Below, piece by piece: positions 6,987 through 15,521 of a stretch of 18,476 bases of DNA. The stretch's first letter is position 1, and each line of letters opens with the position of its first letter. This stretch comes from JABDGV01 sp964577935 (lineage in GTDB: Bacteria > Chlamydiota > Chlamydiia > Chlamydiales > FEN-1388). Both the position numbers and the translations under genes were made by a program. Location of the stretch: the NCBI GenBank assembly GCA_964577935.1, contig CAZOAJ010000026.1, positions 1 through 18,476 on the forward strand, in the 5' to 3' direction. The notes under the pieces are model-generated. The model worked only from the letters and a program-made list of their open reading frames with translations, was not told the DNA's origin and did no database searches.

Positions 6987-8303
6987 ATGAGAACGAGTTA
7001 TGAACGAATCGACGAAATGAGAGGAAATCTCATCACCGTTACTGCAACAGGAGTAGGTCTTGGGGAACTTGCGCGCATCGATATGAAAGATGGACGCTCC
7101 GCGTTTGCTTCTGTATTAAAAATCGATGGAACAAGTGTAACTCTTCAGGTATTTCAAAATACCCGAGGGATTTCAACGGGCGATAAAGTTACATTTCTTA
7201 GACGCCAGATGCAGGTAACTTTCTCTCCCTCCCTATTAGGAAGGCGATTTTCTGGAACTGGAGCTCCAATCGATGGCGGATCAACTATTGTTGGTGAAAC
7301 TTTAGATATTGGAGGCCCATCATTCAATCCGACTGAAAGAGTTGTTCCAACACAGATGGTTAAGACAAACATTCCTATGATTGATGTCTTTAACTGCCTT
7401 GTTAAATCTCAAAAAATTCCGATTTTTTCGATTGCTGGAGAACCCTATAACCAACTTCTGATGCGCATAGGCAACCAGACCGATGCAGATGTAGTCGTCA
7501 TCGGCGGCATGGGGCTCACATTTGCCGAATATCAATCTTTTATCGACAATGCCGAAGCTTCAGGATCGCTTAATAAAACAGTCATGTTTATTCATCGGGC
7601 AACTGATCCTGCTGTTGAATGCGTTCTTGTTCCTGATATGGCACTCGCCTGCGCAGAACAATTTGCTCTCCAGGGACTGAATGTCTTAGTGCTTTTGACT
7701 GATATGACTGCTTTTGCAGACTCGATCAAAGAAATTGCAATTACAATGGACCAGGTTCCCTCTAATAGAGGCTATCCGGGATCGCTCTACTCAGACTTAG
7801 CTTTCCGCTATGAAAAAGCGGTAGCTATTGAAGGTTCAGGGTCTATAACACTTGTAGCTGTAACTACAATGCCAGGAGATGATGTTACACACCCAATTCC
7901 CGATAATACGGGATATATCACTGAAGGTCAATTCTATCTCCATGGAGGCAGAATTGATCCCTTTGGCTCTCTTTCTCGTCTGAAGCAGCTTGTGATTAAT
8001 AAAGTAACACGAAAAGACCATGGAGATCTTGCGAATGCCATGATTCGTCTTTATGCCGAATCCAAAAAGGCTAAAGAACGTCGATCTATGGGTTTTAAGC
8101 TTTCAAAATGGGATGAAAAACTCTTAAAATTTTCTGAACTTTTTGAAAGTCAGCTCATGAATCTTGAAGTGAATTGTCCTATCGATGAAGCGCTCAATAT
8201 CGGTTGGAATATCCTATCTGAGTGCTTTGAAAAGACGGAAGTGGGCATCAAGCAGTCAATTCTCGACCAGTTTTGGCCAAAAGTAACAGTGCAGGACAAG
8301 TAG
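6987..8303 (+). CDS. atpB: V/A-type ATPase regulatory subunit B
   Basis: 438-residue non-catalytic head subunit that alternates with subunit A. As expected for B, the P-loop is degenerate (FSIAGEPYNQLL in place of GxxxxGKT). The arginine finger that completes the catalytic site on subunit A is present in GSLSRL (R331), and the stretch DDVTHPIPDNTGYITEGQ is the conserved B-type signature preceding it. AAGGA lies 5 bases before the ATG, and the gap from atpA is 8 bases. Length fits the short, chlamydia/spirochaete-type B subunit. No damage is seen. Confidence 0.97.
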   Translation: MRTSYERIDEMRGNLITVTATGVGLGELARIDMKDGRSAFASVLKIDGTSVTLQVFQNTRGISTGDKVTFLRRQMQVTFSPSLLGRRFSGTGAPIDGGSTIVGETLDIGGPSFNPTERVVPTQMVKTNIPMIDVFNCLVKSQKIPIFSIAGEPYNQLLMRIGNQTDADVVVIGGMGLTFAEYQSFIDNAEASGSLNKTVMFIHRATDPAVECVLVPDMALACAEQFALQGLNVLVLLTDMTAFADSIKEIAITMDQVPSNRGYPGSLYSDLAFRYEKAVAIEGSGSITLVAVTTMPGDDVTHPIPDNTGYITEGQFYLHGGRIDPFGSLSRLKQLVINKVTRKDHGDLANAMIRLYAESKKAKERRSMGFKLSKWDEKLLKFSELFESQLMNLEVNCPIDEALNIGWNILSECFEKTEVGIKQSILDQFWPKVTVQDK

Positions 8304-8313
8304 GTAGCATACC

Positions 8314-8943
8314 ATGGCAGAATTGAAGCTGACTAAAACTGAACTGCGTGATCAACAAACGCGACTCAACCAGCTTTCGCGATACCTTCCTACCCTACAG
8401 CTCAAAAAAGCACTTCTTCAAACGGAGGTGGGTATCGCTCGTCATCATCTCCAAGTGCTCCGTCAAAACGAAAAAAAGAAAGATGAAGCGATTGCATCAT
8501 ATTCAGCTCTCTTTACTCAAGACATCATAACCCTCATACAAAAAAGCATTGTACGTGATGTGTATGAAAAAACTCATGAGAATATAGCTGGGGCAGATAT
8601 ACCAAAGCTCGAACGCCTTCAATTTTCGATAGCTCCTTATGATTTATTTGATACTCCAGCATGGTTTGAAGTGGCTTTAAGCGATATTATTGAGTTAATG
8701 ACCCTTAAAATCTCTAGAAAGATAGCTGAAGAAAGAGCCCGAATCCTGGAACATGAGCTAAGAGAGGTCTCTATCCGTGTGAACTTATTTGAGAAGGTTC
8801 TGATCCCAAGATGTCGAAATAATATCAAGAAGATCAAAATCTTCTTAGGAGACCTCCAGCTTGCCGCAGTCTCCCAAGCCAAAGTTGCAAAAGCAAAGAT
8901 CTTAGAACGAAAAGAAGCACATCTCAGTGAGGCTCATCTGTGA
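8314..8943 (+). CDS. atpD: V/A-type ATPase subunit D (central rotor shaft)
   Basis: 209-residue protein beginning MAELKLTKTELRDQQTRLNQL, the typical subunit D start in which a conserved Lys-Leu-Thr-Lys/Arg segment leads into a long helix. The N-terminal helix (about 5-65) and C-terminal helix (about 140-205) form the antiparallel coiled coil that turns inside the A3B3 head, with the middle segment forming the small foot domain. Ten bases separate it from atpB, and its stop overlaps the GTG start of atpI (GTGA). Subunit F, the usual partner of D, has no gene nearby. Confidence 0.95.
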   Translation: MAELKLTKTELRDQQTRLNQLSRYLPTLQLKKALLQTEVGIARHHLQVLRQNEKKKDEAIASYSALFTQDIITLIQKSIVRDVYEKTHENIAGADIPKLERLQFSIAPYDLFDTPAWFEVALSDIIELMTLKISRKIAEERARILEHELREVSIRVNLFEKVLIPRCRNNIKKIKIFLGDLQLAAVSQAKVAKAKILERKEAHLSEAHL

Positions 8944-10832
8944 GAATAGATGCACAAAAAATTCTCTTTATTGGTCCAGAATCAAAAAAGAAGCTCTTTT
9001 TCGAAACATGTCAAGAATTTGGAGTAGTCCATTTTATTGAACCTAAAGGGTTTATTAAGCCTGGATCTGCTTTAGAAGTTGAACGTTGCACAGATGCGCT
9101 GCGTATTTTGCGTAGCTATAAGACTTGCGAGGTCTTTCAAAAAGATAACGGCCATGATGTTGATGTTATCATCTCTGACATCCTTCACGCAAAAGAAGAG
9201 ATATTCAACCTCCAGAATCAGAAAAATAGCCTCTTACAAGAATTAGACTATCTACAGCTATATGGAGCATTCTCTTTAGAGGATACAAATGAACTTAATC
9301 TTTCTCTTTGGAACGGGAAAAGCTCTCTTCGACTTGCTGAAAAACAGCCTGAGTTATACTCATTCGGGACTATTGAAGGGATAGAGTACTTTGCGACATT
9401 TGCCAAAGACTTCAAAGGGAGTGAAGGGCTCACAGCCATCCCGATTGAAAAGTCAACTCAAGACATGCTTGAGGAAGTTCAAATCTGTCAAACCTCCATT
9501 GAAGCACTCGAGGGCAGAATTAAAGATGCCTTACATCATGAAAAAAGGCTTCGGAATGCACTTGTAGAAGCATCAAACAAACAACACCTCAATCACGCAC
9601 AACTTACTGCTGGAAGAGCCCTCGATGAAATGCTTTTTTACGCCGAAGGCTGGGTTCCACTTAATAAAGTCGCTGAGGTTTTGGCTAGAGCTTCTAAAAT
9701 GAATATCTGGGCTGAACTTCTTGAAAAAGAGGAGCACGATATTCCACCAACCGTTCTTCAAAATAAAGGAACATCAAGAATTGGCGAAGACCTGGTCCAT
9801 ATTTTTGATACACCCTCTTCTACAGATAAAGATCCTTCTCTTTGGGTTTTAACTTTTTTCTCGCTCTTTTTTGCGATGATTGTAGGTGATGGCGGCTATG
9901 GTCTGGTATTTTTAGCGATAACATTCTATATTTGGAAAAAATACCACCCTAAAGAGGGCCTTGGACGACGTTTTATTAAGCTTGTAGGAATTTTAGCTAC
10001 AACGTGTATCTTATGGGGTTTATGCATTCATTCCTTTTTTGGAATTAGCCTATCTCCTGAAAATCCCCTCAGAAGCCACTCACCTCTTACATGGCTTGTA
10101 GAGAAGAAAGCATCTTATTACCTTAAAACACATGATACATGGTATCAAGAGGCAGTGCGTGCACATCCGGCCCTTGCCAATGCAACAACTCCTCAGCAAT
10201 TTCTTTATAGTGATTATAGCATGGCCCCCAACGGTAAGGAGATCTACAATCTCTTTGCGGATAATGTTATGTTTGAACTTGCCCTCTTAATTGGAAGCCT
10301 TCATATCCTATTCGGATTCCTTCGCTACGGCCGTAAAAATCCAATTGGGCTTGGTTGGGCGCTGTTTCTTGTTGGAGGATATTTATACCTACCAGGATAT
10401 TTGAAGGCTCTTTCGATCTTGACGTATGCATTTGGATTTTCACCAGAAATGATGACCTATGTAGGCTTTCACCTTCTTACCTTAGGCCCAATCATTTCGG
10501 TCTCTATTGCTCTTGTTAAGAACGGCTTTACAGGCATATTTGAAGTTATGACAGGGATCCAAGTATTTGCTGACGTACTTTCATACCTACGTATATATGC
10601 GTTAGCTCTTGCTGGAGCAATTGTAGGAAATGTTATTAATGGATCAATTGATAAACTACCACTCTTTGTAGTCCCTGTAGTTCTTATCGTCGCCCACTTA
10701 GTGAATATCTTACTTGGAATTGTAGGCGGAGTCATTCATGGTTTGCGCTTGAACTTTCTTGAGTGGTACCACTATTCATTTGAAGGTGGAGGCAAAGAAT
10801 ATCGACCTCTTTCGCGGAAAGAGCCTGATTAG
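8940..10832 (+). CDS. atpI: V/A-type ATPase membrane subunit I (subunit a, stator of ion channel)
   Basis: 630-residue membrane stator. Residues 1 to about 295 are the cytoplasmic arm, including helical segments (about 80-110 and 175-215), that binds the peripheral stalks. Residues about 300-605 hold the hydrophobic domain, with membrane segments around 301-332, 345-368, 443-463, 466-487, 503-526, 546-566 and 573-600. R551 in SYLRIYALALAGA is the essential arginine that faces the K-ring carboxylate during ion transfer. A non-membrane loop of about 70 residues (370-440) separates the third and fourth hydrophobic blocks. The gene starts with GTG, overlapping the atpD stop by 4 bases, with GAGG about 8 bases upstream. 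Confidence 0.96.
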   Translation: MRIDAQKILFIGPESKKKLFFETCQEFGVVHFIEPKGFIKPGSALEVERCTDALRILRSYKTCEVFQKDNGHDVDVIISDILHAKEEIFNLQNQKNSLLQELDYLQLYGAFSLEDTNELNLSLWNGKSSLRLAEKQPELYSFGTIEGIEYFATFAKDFKGSEGLTAIPIEKSTQDMLEEVQICQTSIEALEGRIKDALHHEKRLRNALVEASNKQHLNHAQLTAGRALDEMLFYAEGWVPLNKVAEVLARASKMNIWAELLEKEEHDIPPTVLQNKGTSRIGEDLVHIFDTPSSTDKDPSLWVLTFFSLFFAMIVGDGGYGLVFLAITFYIWKKYHPKEGLGRRFIKLVGILATTCILWGLCIHSFFGISLSPENPLRSHSPLTWLVEKKASYYLKTHDTWYQEAVRAHPALANATTPQQFLYSDYSMAPNGKEIYNLFADNVMFELALLIGSLHILFGFLRYGRKNPIGLGWALFLVGGYLYLPGYLKALSILTYAFGFSPEMMTYVGFHLLTLGPIISVSIALVKNGFTGIFEVMTGIQVFADVLSYLRIYALALAGAIVGNVINGSIDKLPLFVVPVVLIVAHLVNILLGIVGGVIHGLRLNFLEWYHYSFEGGGKEYRPLSRKEPD

Positions 10833-10870
10833 GGGTTGGAATCTATTATTTTTTGGAGGTTTGAAAATTT

Positions 10871-11308
10871 ATGGCTGTAAGCACCATCTCTTTAGCTCAG
10901 GTTGGACCAATTTTAGTTCTGACTCTTGCATCAATCGGAAGCTGTATCGGCTGCTATATTGCAGGATCAGCATCACACGGCGCGATGGCAAAGACTGAAG
11001 AAGGTCACGGTAAATTTATAGGAATGTCTGCAGCACCATCATCTCAGTGCATTTATGGCTTTATTCTTATGCTTCTTCTTTTACAAAGCATTGAACGAGG
11101 CTCCATTTCCGAAGTCACCGGCATGTGGATTGGCCTAATGACTGGCCTTGCTTTCATCGCATCGGCCGTCTTCCAAGGCAAAGTTTGCGCGACCGGTATC
11201 CAAGCATCCCTCAAGCAACCATCTGTATATGGAAAATGCTTTGCCGCTATTGGTATTCTTGAATCCTTTGCTCTCTTCGTCTTCGTCTTTACGCTTCTGA
11301 TTATCTAG
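10871..11308 (+). CDS. atpK: V/A-type ATPase subunit K (proteolipid rotor ring)
   Basis: 145-residue, four-helix proteolipid; helices lie near 8-31, 52-74, 84-106 and 122-145. It forms the ion-carrying ring driven against subunit I. Only the second hairpin has the transport carboxylate, E131 in GILESFALF; helix 2 carries Q59 instead. The Na+-site pattern of the Enterococcus hirae ring (LPGTQGLY, a Gln in helix 3, and the helix 4 Glu) is matched here by APSSQCIY (A55, S58, Q59, Y62), Q102 and E131. This suggests Na+ rather than H+ coupling, an inference from residue matching. GGAGGT lies 10 bases before the ATG, the strongest ribosome binding site in the operon, as suits a subunit needed in many copies. 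A hairpin follows the stop. Confidence 0.96.
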   Translation: MAVSTISLAQVGPILVLTLASIGSCIGCYIAGSASHGAMAKTEEGHGKFIGMSAAPSSQCIYGFILMLLLLQSIERGSISEVTGMWIGLMTGLAFIASAVFQGKVCATGIQASLKQPSVYGKCFAAIGILESFALFVFVFTLLII

Positions 11309-11319
11309 AAATTATCTTT

Positions 11320-11343
11320 AGGTCCTTGGGCTCCCAAGGACCT
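11320..11343 (+). terminator. Hairpin after atpK, probable operon terminator
   Basis: AGGTCCTTGGG (11320-11330) pairs perfectly with CCCAAGGACCT (11333-11343), 12 bases after the atpK stop. The sequence after it (TCTATT) is only weakly T-rich, so termination may be partial or the structure may mainly protect the 3' end. Confidence 0.65.
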
Positions 11344-11353
11344 TCTATTGCCA

Positions 11354-11391
11354 TAACTGTGCACGATTACAATAACTTTGCACGATTACAA
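11354..11391. repeat. Tandem duplication of a 19-bp unit
   Basis: TAACTGTGCACGATTACAA at 11354-11372 is followed directly by TAACTTTGCACGATTACAA at 11373-11391, differing at one position. It lies between the atpK hairpin and fumC. It could be a recent slippage duplication or a pair of protein-binding sites. Confidence 0.9.
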
Positions 11392-11437
11392 TCTATTTCC
11401 CATCTTTTCGTGCCATGAGTTATCAGTAAAAATAAAT

Positions 11438-11443
11438 TATGAT
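11438..11443 (+). promoter_or_regulatory. Possible -10 element for fumC
   Basis: TATGAT lies about 80 bases upstream of the preferred fumC start. No convincing -35 is found at 16-18 bases, so this is only a weak candidate. A separate fumC promoter is expected because the atpK hairpin intervenes. Confidence 0.25.
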
Positions 11444-11523
11444 AGGGTCATTTATCTCCAGATACTACTGATGGAAGAGTAAGAACTTAACATGGTATGC
11501 AAATTTTAGGACTCAAGCAAAGT

Positions 11524-12912
11524 ATGAACAAGATCTTTAGGACTGAAAAAGACACTTTAGGAATTGTTCAGATACCAACTGATGCACTTTGGGGAGCGCA
11601 AACACAACGTTCAGTCATGAATTTTGCTGTAGGAACGAGAAAGCTCCCCTTGCAGTTGATCTATGCACTTGTAACGATCAAAAAATATGCAGCATATGTC
11701 AATCAGCAATTAGGGGTTCTTTCGGAGGAGAAGCGGATCCTTATAGAGCACGCTTGCGATGAAGTTCTTATGGGAAAATTCGATGATCAGTTTCCCCTCA
11801 AAATCTTTCAAACGGGATCCGGAACACAGACAAACATGAATGTTAACGAAGTAATCGCTAACATAGCAAATCAAGCTGCAGGAAGCCCTCTAGGTTCAAA
11901 ATCACCTATACATCCAAATGATGACGTAAACCTATCTCAATCATCAAATGACATATTTCCTACAGCCATGCATATTTCGATTGCACAGCTTGCAAACAAC
12001 ACCCTTCTGCCATCTCTTGATCTACTTATTGAAGCATTTCGGGAAAAGTCAGTTCAATTTCAGAGCATCATTAAAATTGGCAGAACCCATTTGATGGATG
12101 CAGTCCCCTTAACCCTTGGTCAGGAATTTTCAGGTTATACTGCCCAGCTTCAAGAAGCATATCGGTCAATCCAGAGAGGGATAAGCCTATTAATGCCTTT
12201 GGCTCTTGGAGGTACGGCGGTTGGAACGGGACTTAATTGCCCGAAAGGATTCAAGGAGGAAATGACCTATCTTCTTGCTCAACACTTCAAACTTCCCTTC
12301 AGAGTAGGATCAAATCTCTTTTCCCTTCTAGCCGCGCATGATGAATGCGTTGAGTTTTCTTCGACGTTAAAACGCCTTGCCTGCGCTCTTTTCAAAATTG
12401 CAAGCGATATCCGCCTTATGGGATCAGGACCTCGAGCTGGTTTTTCAGAACTCATCCTTCCTGAAAATGAACCTGGGTCATCCATCATGCCGGGTAAAGT
12501 AAACCCAACTCAATGTGAAATGCTCACCATGGTCTCGTGTCAAATCATGGGTCTTGATTCAGCAGTTACATTTTCAGGATCCCAAGGTCATTTTGAATTG
12601 AATGTCTTTAAACCACTTATCGCAACGAACATCATTGATATGATTGATCTTCTTACGACTGGTATGGAGAGCTTTCGTATTCACTGTATTGTTGATCTTA
12701 AAGCTAATACCTCAAATATAAAGCATCACCTCGAACAGTCACTCCTTCTTGCGACCGCATTAGTTCCAAGGCTTGGGTATGATGCTGTGGCCAAAGCAGT
12801 GTTAAAAGCTCATCACGAAAATATATCTCTTGAAGAGTCGATCACTCAATTAGGGCTGCTTACTTCTGACGAATACAGCTATTTAGTAAGCCCTGAAAAA
12901 ATGATTCCTTAA
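11524..12912 (+). CDS. fumC: Fumarate hydratase, class II
   Basis: Homotetrameric, iron-independent fumarase that interconverts fumarate and L-malate in the TCA cycle, in the cytoplasm. From the ATG at 11524 the protein has 462 residues, close to the usual 460-467. The superfamily signature is GSSIMPGKVNPTQCE (first Ser 319), the active-site loop providing the catalytic Ser. GRTHLMDAVPLTLGQE gives the conserved active-site region His (H189). TGSGTQTNMNVNE and HPNDDVNLSQSSND are further fumarase-type substrate-binding segments. An in-frame ATG at 11497 would add nine residues, but the MNKIFRTEKDTLG start fits the family and places the catalytic residues at numbers nearly identical to E. coli FumC, so I prefer 11524. 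It is transcribed in the same direction as the ATPase genes but separated from them by a hairpin. All motifs are intact. Confidence 0.96.
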   Translation: MNKIFRTEKDTLGIVQIPTDALWGAQTQRSVMNFAVGTRKLPLQLIYALVTIKKYAAYVNQQLGVLSEEKRILIEHACDEVLMGKFDDQFPLKIFQTGSGTQTNMNVNEVIANIANQAAGSPLGSKSPIHPNDDVNLSQSSNDIFPTAMHISIAQLANNTLLPSLDLLIEAFREKSVQFQSIIKIGRTHLMDAVPLTLGQEFSGYTAQLQEAYRSIQRGISLLMPLALGGTAVGTGLNCPKGFKEEMTYLLAQHFKLPFRVGSNLFSLLAAHDECVEFSSTLKRLACALFKIASDIRLMGSGPRAGFSELILPENEPGSSIMPGKVNPTQCEMLTMVSCQIMGLDSAVTFSGSQGHFELNVFKPLIATNIIDMIDLLTTGMESFRIHCIVDLKANTSNIKHHLEQSLLLATALVPRLGYDAVAKAVLKAHHENISLEESITQLGLLTSDEYSYLVSPEKMIP

Positions 12913-12996
12913 ATCAAAATTCATAAATATTGAATATCAAATTATTAGCACACAACCGTGCAATTACTAAATATTCCACTTTAAATATAAATAGTG

Positions 12997-13002
12997 TATA
13001 AT
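12997..13002 (+). promoter_or_regulatory. -10 element of the 774-residue protein gene
   Basis: A perfect TATAAT in a very A+T-rich stretch, 23 bases upstream of the ATG at 13026. The -35 position (TTCCAC with 17-base spacing) is poor. Transcription would start near 13009, leaving a leader of about 17 bases without a recognisable ribosome binding site. Confidence 0.5.
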
Positions 13003-13025
13003 TGTTTAAAGATTAAAAAATAATT

Positions 13026-15350
13026 ATGACACTAATTAGTTGTAATATTCCTCCAAATATAAGACATCAAGAAGAAGTTGAGCCTACTATAAACTTCTCA
13101 GACTGCACCCCAAGCAACGAAGTTCGAAAACTTACTCAAGCGGATAAAAAAGCTTTAAAAGAAGCATTATCTGCTTTTAAAGAAAATAATAACGATCGAT
13201 GGCTTAGACTTTCTTCTATAAAAAATAATATTAAACAGATCTCTCAAGAAGATCTGAAAAATAATAAAAGCTTCTCAGAATTAGTCCCTCTCGTATACAT
13301 GCAGGTAATCGGTGGTATCGATGAACAATCCCTTGAAATATACTCAGGATTTGAATGGCTTATCGAAACAGACACAAGCTGTGGATCTGTTTATGCAGGG
13401 ATCCTCTATCGCTCACTCAAGGAACAGGGGAACTTCAATCTCCTGCTGAAAATGATGAAAAAGCAGATAGCGGAATCGGGAATCGAAATTTCACAAACGG
13501 ACCAAATGGCTCTTGCCATACCTGGAGGAAATAGCTCTACCTTGATAAATGTTTGCGAAAAGTACCTGCCTCCTGAATCAAGAGTTAGCGAATCTCTTTT
13601 ATCTGAATATGAGAACCAAAGGCTTTCGGAACTAGACTCTCTCTTAAAAAATCCAGAGGCATTTCAAGACACCCCGGAAACTCTCCTTGGTATTGAAAAG
13701 TTTATGCTTTATGCGGTTGGAAATAAAAAGCTTAATGAAAGAATTACCCAACACAAAGACTTAAGCGAAGCACAAAAACTTATAAGAACTCTTAGCTTCC
13801 AAACTTCAGGAGAATCTATCTTTGGAAATATTCATCTAATTGACAACTCCATAAAAAAAATCTCCTCAAAGCTCGAAGAATCCAAAATCTTCAATCTCTT
13901 CAACTCTACTGCTTGCGAGTTTGGCAAGGAGCTCGAACTTATAAACCATATCGAAAATGCCTCTTTACGCAAAAATCTTACAGAGCTCCTCGGACAACAA
14001 GTTCAAGACTGCTGGGAGATAAGAAAGAGCACTCAATATGTCGAAATTCTCGAAAATGCACTCCTAGATAATCAAATATCAAACACCTCTAAACAAGTTA
14101 TTAAAAAGCACCTCAGACGAATTAAAAGGATGAAGAAGATCGAGGGAAGACTCAAGGAGAAATCATACACAAAAAGTGCTCCGCTTCCCCTTTCAGCATT
14201 ACAGCACCTCATGAGCGCTGTGAGCACAAGCACCTCCCTTGAAAAGATTGGCTCTTCATGCAACTTTAATGAGAGCTTGGTGCTCAAAAAACTCCTCACT
14301 CGCGGAAAAGAGGCAGAAAGAAAAAAGGGAATGATCGATTCGATGATCCGAGCATCCGATCACTATAAACCTGGCGATATCCTGCTTAGTGACGAGAGAC
14401 TAGTTCGAAAGATGAAAAATGACTCAAAGCTGATATATTCAGAATTTTCAATATTTGGGCATATATTGAATCTTTTCCGGCTTATTCGGGCATTTTTCAC
14501 CGAAGATCTCATAACACTACAACCTTACTTAACAGGAAGTAAAACTCACGCAGCTCTCCTCTACCCAACGACAGTATCGGTTGTAAAAAAAGAACCAGTA
14601 TCTGAGAACGACAAAAATTATTCGATTATTGAAACAGCAAGCCTCGCCGAAAGTGAGAATAAGCTGATCTATACCCTTTATAGAACCAAAAGAACTGAAA
14701 TGCTCCATGGAGGCTTATACAACAAAGGCTTCCATGAGTGTGATGATATAGGAAAGGAAATCACCTATCGGCCCGATTTTGATTCCATTCTTACAATAAA
14801 TGGCCGAGAAAGAATACAAACCGAAGAAAAAGAGGAAGCAAGCTCACTTGTATCCTCTATATTTAATAAAAATCTTGGATTAGTAATGTCCAAATACGAA
14901 GAAGAGGCGCCATCGTATAAGCTTAATCTTTATCAAGGATTTAAAGGATATTTTATACAGTCGTCTCCAGAACCCTTCCGAAACTTTGTCAGAAAATTAT
15001 TTGACGTTTTTTTTGGGTTTAATAGTCCTTTATCCAAATTTATTTTCTCGTTCCTTGATCATGAACAAAAACTCGGTTTTGTACCCACAGGGAATGTAGG
15101 TGATCGAGAAATGTTTTGCTCTGAATTTGTGGGTGCCGTCTACAAAAAAGCTTTAAAAAAGACAGAAAAGGAACTCAAGAATCGATTTGGAAATGACCAG
15201 AAGTATCTTCATAGAGTATTTTCATCTAAAGCTCCTGCACGTGAAATGTACCCTAATCTGCTCGAAGAGATAATTACACGAAATGGATATTTTAAACCTG
15301 TAACACGAGCACCTATTATGGATTATTTTTTTGAGGCAGCCACCCCGTAA
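13026..15350 (+). CDS. Large hypothetical protein with C-terminal permuted papain-fold (NlpC/P60, YiiX-like) domain; candidate effector
   Basis: 774-residue protein with no family name I can give. Residues 1 to about 440 are mainly helical, polar and charged, without recognisable motifs. The C-terminal third shows the pattern of circularly permuted papain-fold enzymes: a KPGDILLS opening (G450-D451), a short hydrophobic-amphipathic stretch (about 474-491), a catalytic-type His in THAALLYP (H508), a strand with an acidic residue (SIIET, E536), and the nucleophile motif MFCSEFVGAVY (C698). In YiiX/YebB-type proteins the His precedes the Cys, as here. The distance from His to Cys (190 residues) is longer than usual, implying an insertion of roughly 100 residues. 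Such domains cleave or transfer on amide or ester bonds; the substrate here is unknown. There is no signal peptide. Its large novel N-terminus and position between housekeeping genes suggest a secreted effector, but secretion is inferred. It has its own -10 element and a 3' hairpin. Confidence 0.8.
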   Translation: MTLISCNIPPNIRHQEEVEPTINFSDCTPSNEVRKLTQADKKALKEALSAFKENNNDRWLRLSSIKNNIKQISQEDLKNNKSFSELVPLVYMQVIGGIDEQSLEIYSGFEWLIETDTSCGSVYAGILYRSLKEQGNFNLLLKMMKKQIAESGIEISQTDQMALAIPGGNSSTLINVCEKYLPPESRVSESLLSEYENQRLSELDSLLKNPEAFQDTPETLLGIEKFMLYAVGNKKLNERITQHKDLSEAQKLIRTLSFQTSGESIFGNIHLIDNSIKKISSKLEESKIFNLFNSTACEFGKELELINHIENASLRKNLTELLGQQVQDCWEIRKSTQYVEILENALLDNQISNTSKQVIKKHLRRIKRMKKIEGRLKEKSYTKSAPLPLSALQHLMSAVSTSTSLEKIGSSCNFNESLVLKKLLTRGKEAERKKGMIDSMIRASDHYKPGDILLSDERLVRKMKNDSKLIYSEFSIFGHILNLFRLIRAFFTEDLITLQPYLTGSKTHAALLYPTTVSVVKKEPVSENDKNYSIIETASLAESENKLIYTLYRTKRTEMLHGGLYNKGFHECDDIGKEITYRPDFDSILTINGRERIQTEEKEEASSLVSSIFNKNLGLVMSKYEEEAPSYKLNLYQGFKGYFIQSSPEPFRNFVRKLFDVFFGFNSPLSKFIFSFLDHEQKLGFVPTGNVGDREMFCSEFVGAVYKKALKKTEKELKNRFGNDQKYLHRVFSSKAPAREMYPNLLEEIITRNGYFKPVTRAPIMDYFFEAATP

Positions 15351-15409
15351 ATATCCAAAATACTTGTTCGATAGCGTAAATTAAGACTGAACTTGAACCA
15401 TCAAATTTC

Positions 15410-15438
15410 TACAGTCCTTGATCTTCTCAAGGACTGTA
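15410..15438 (+). terminator. Hairpin after the 774-residue protein gene
   Basis: TACAGTCCTTGA (15410-15421) and TCAAGGACTGTA (15427-15438) form a perfect 12-bp stem around a TCTTC loop. No T-run follows on the plus strand, so it may be an atypical terminator or 3'-end stabiliser. Confidence 0.55.
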
Positions 15439-15505
15439 CAAGACTCATCAAAATAGGGTACTATATCCATCAAAAGCATGGGAATCAGTTATAGCGAATT
15501 GTTCA

Positions 15506-15521
15506 TGCATTAGAAAATGCA
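15506..15521 (+). promoter_or_regulatory. Small hairpin upstream of valS
   Basis: TGCATT-AGAA-AATGCA is a perfect 6-bp inverted repeat about 63 bases before the preferred valS ATG. Function is unknown, and it is too small to be a T-box leader. Confidence 0.3.

Noticed and set aside
7399..7460. Loss of the P-loop in AtpB as inactivation
   Set aside because: A degenerate P-loop is normal in non-catalytic B subunits; the arginine finger R331 is present.
11497..11523. Upstream ATG for fumC
   Set aside because: Adds nine residues not typical of the family; catalytic residue numbering matches E. coli FumC almost exactly from 11524. Not excluded.
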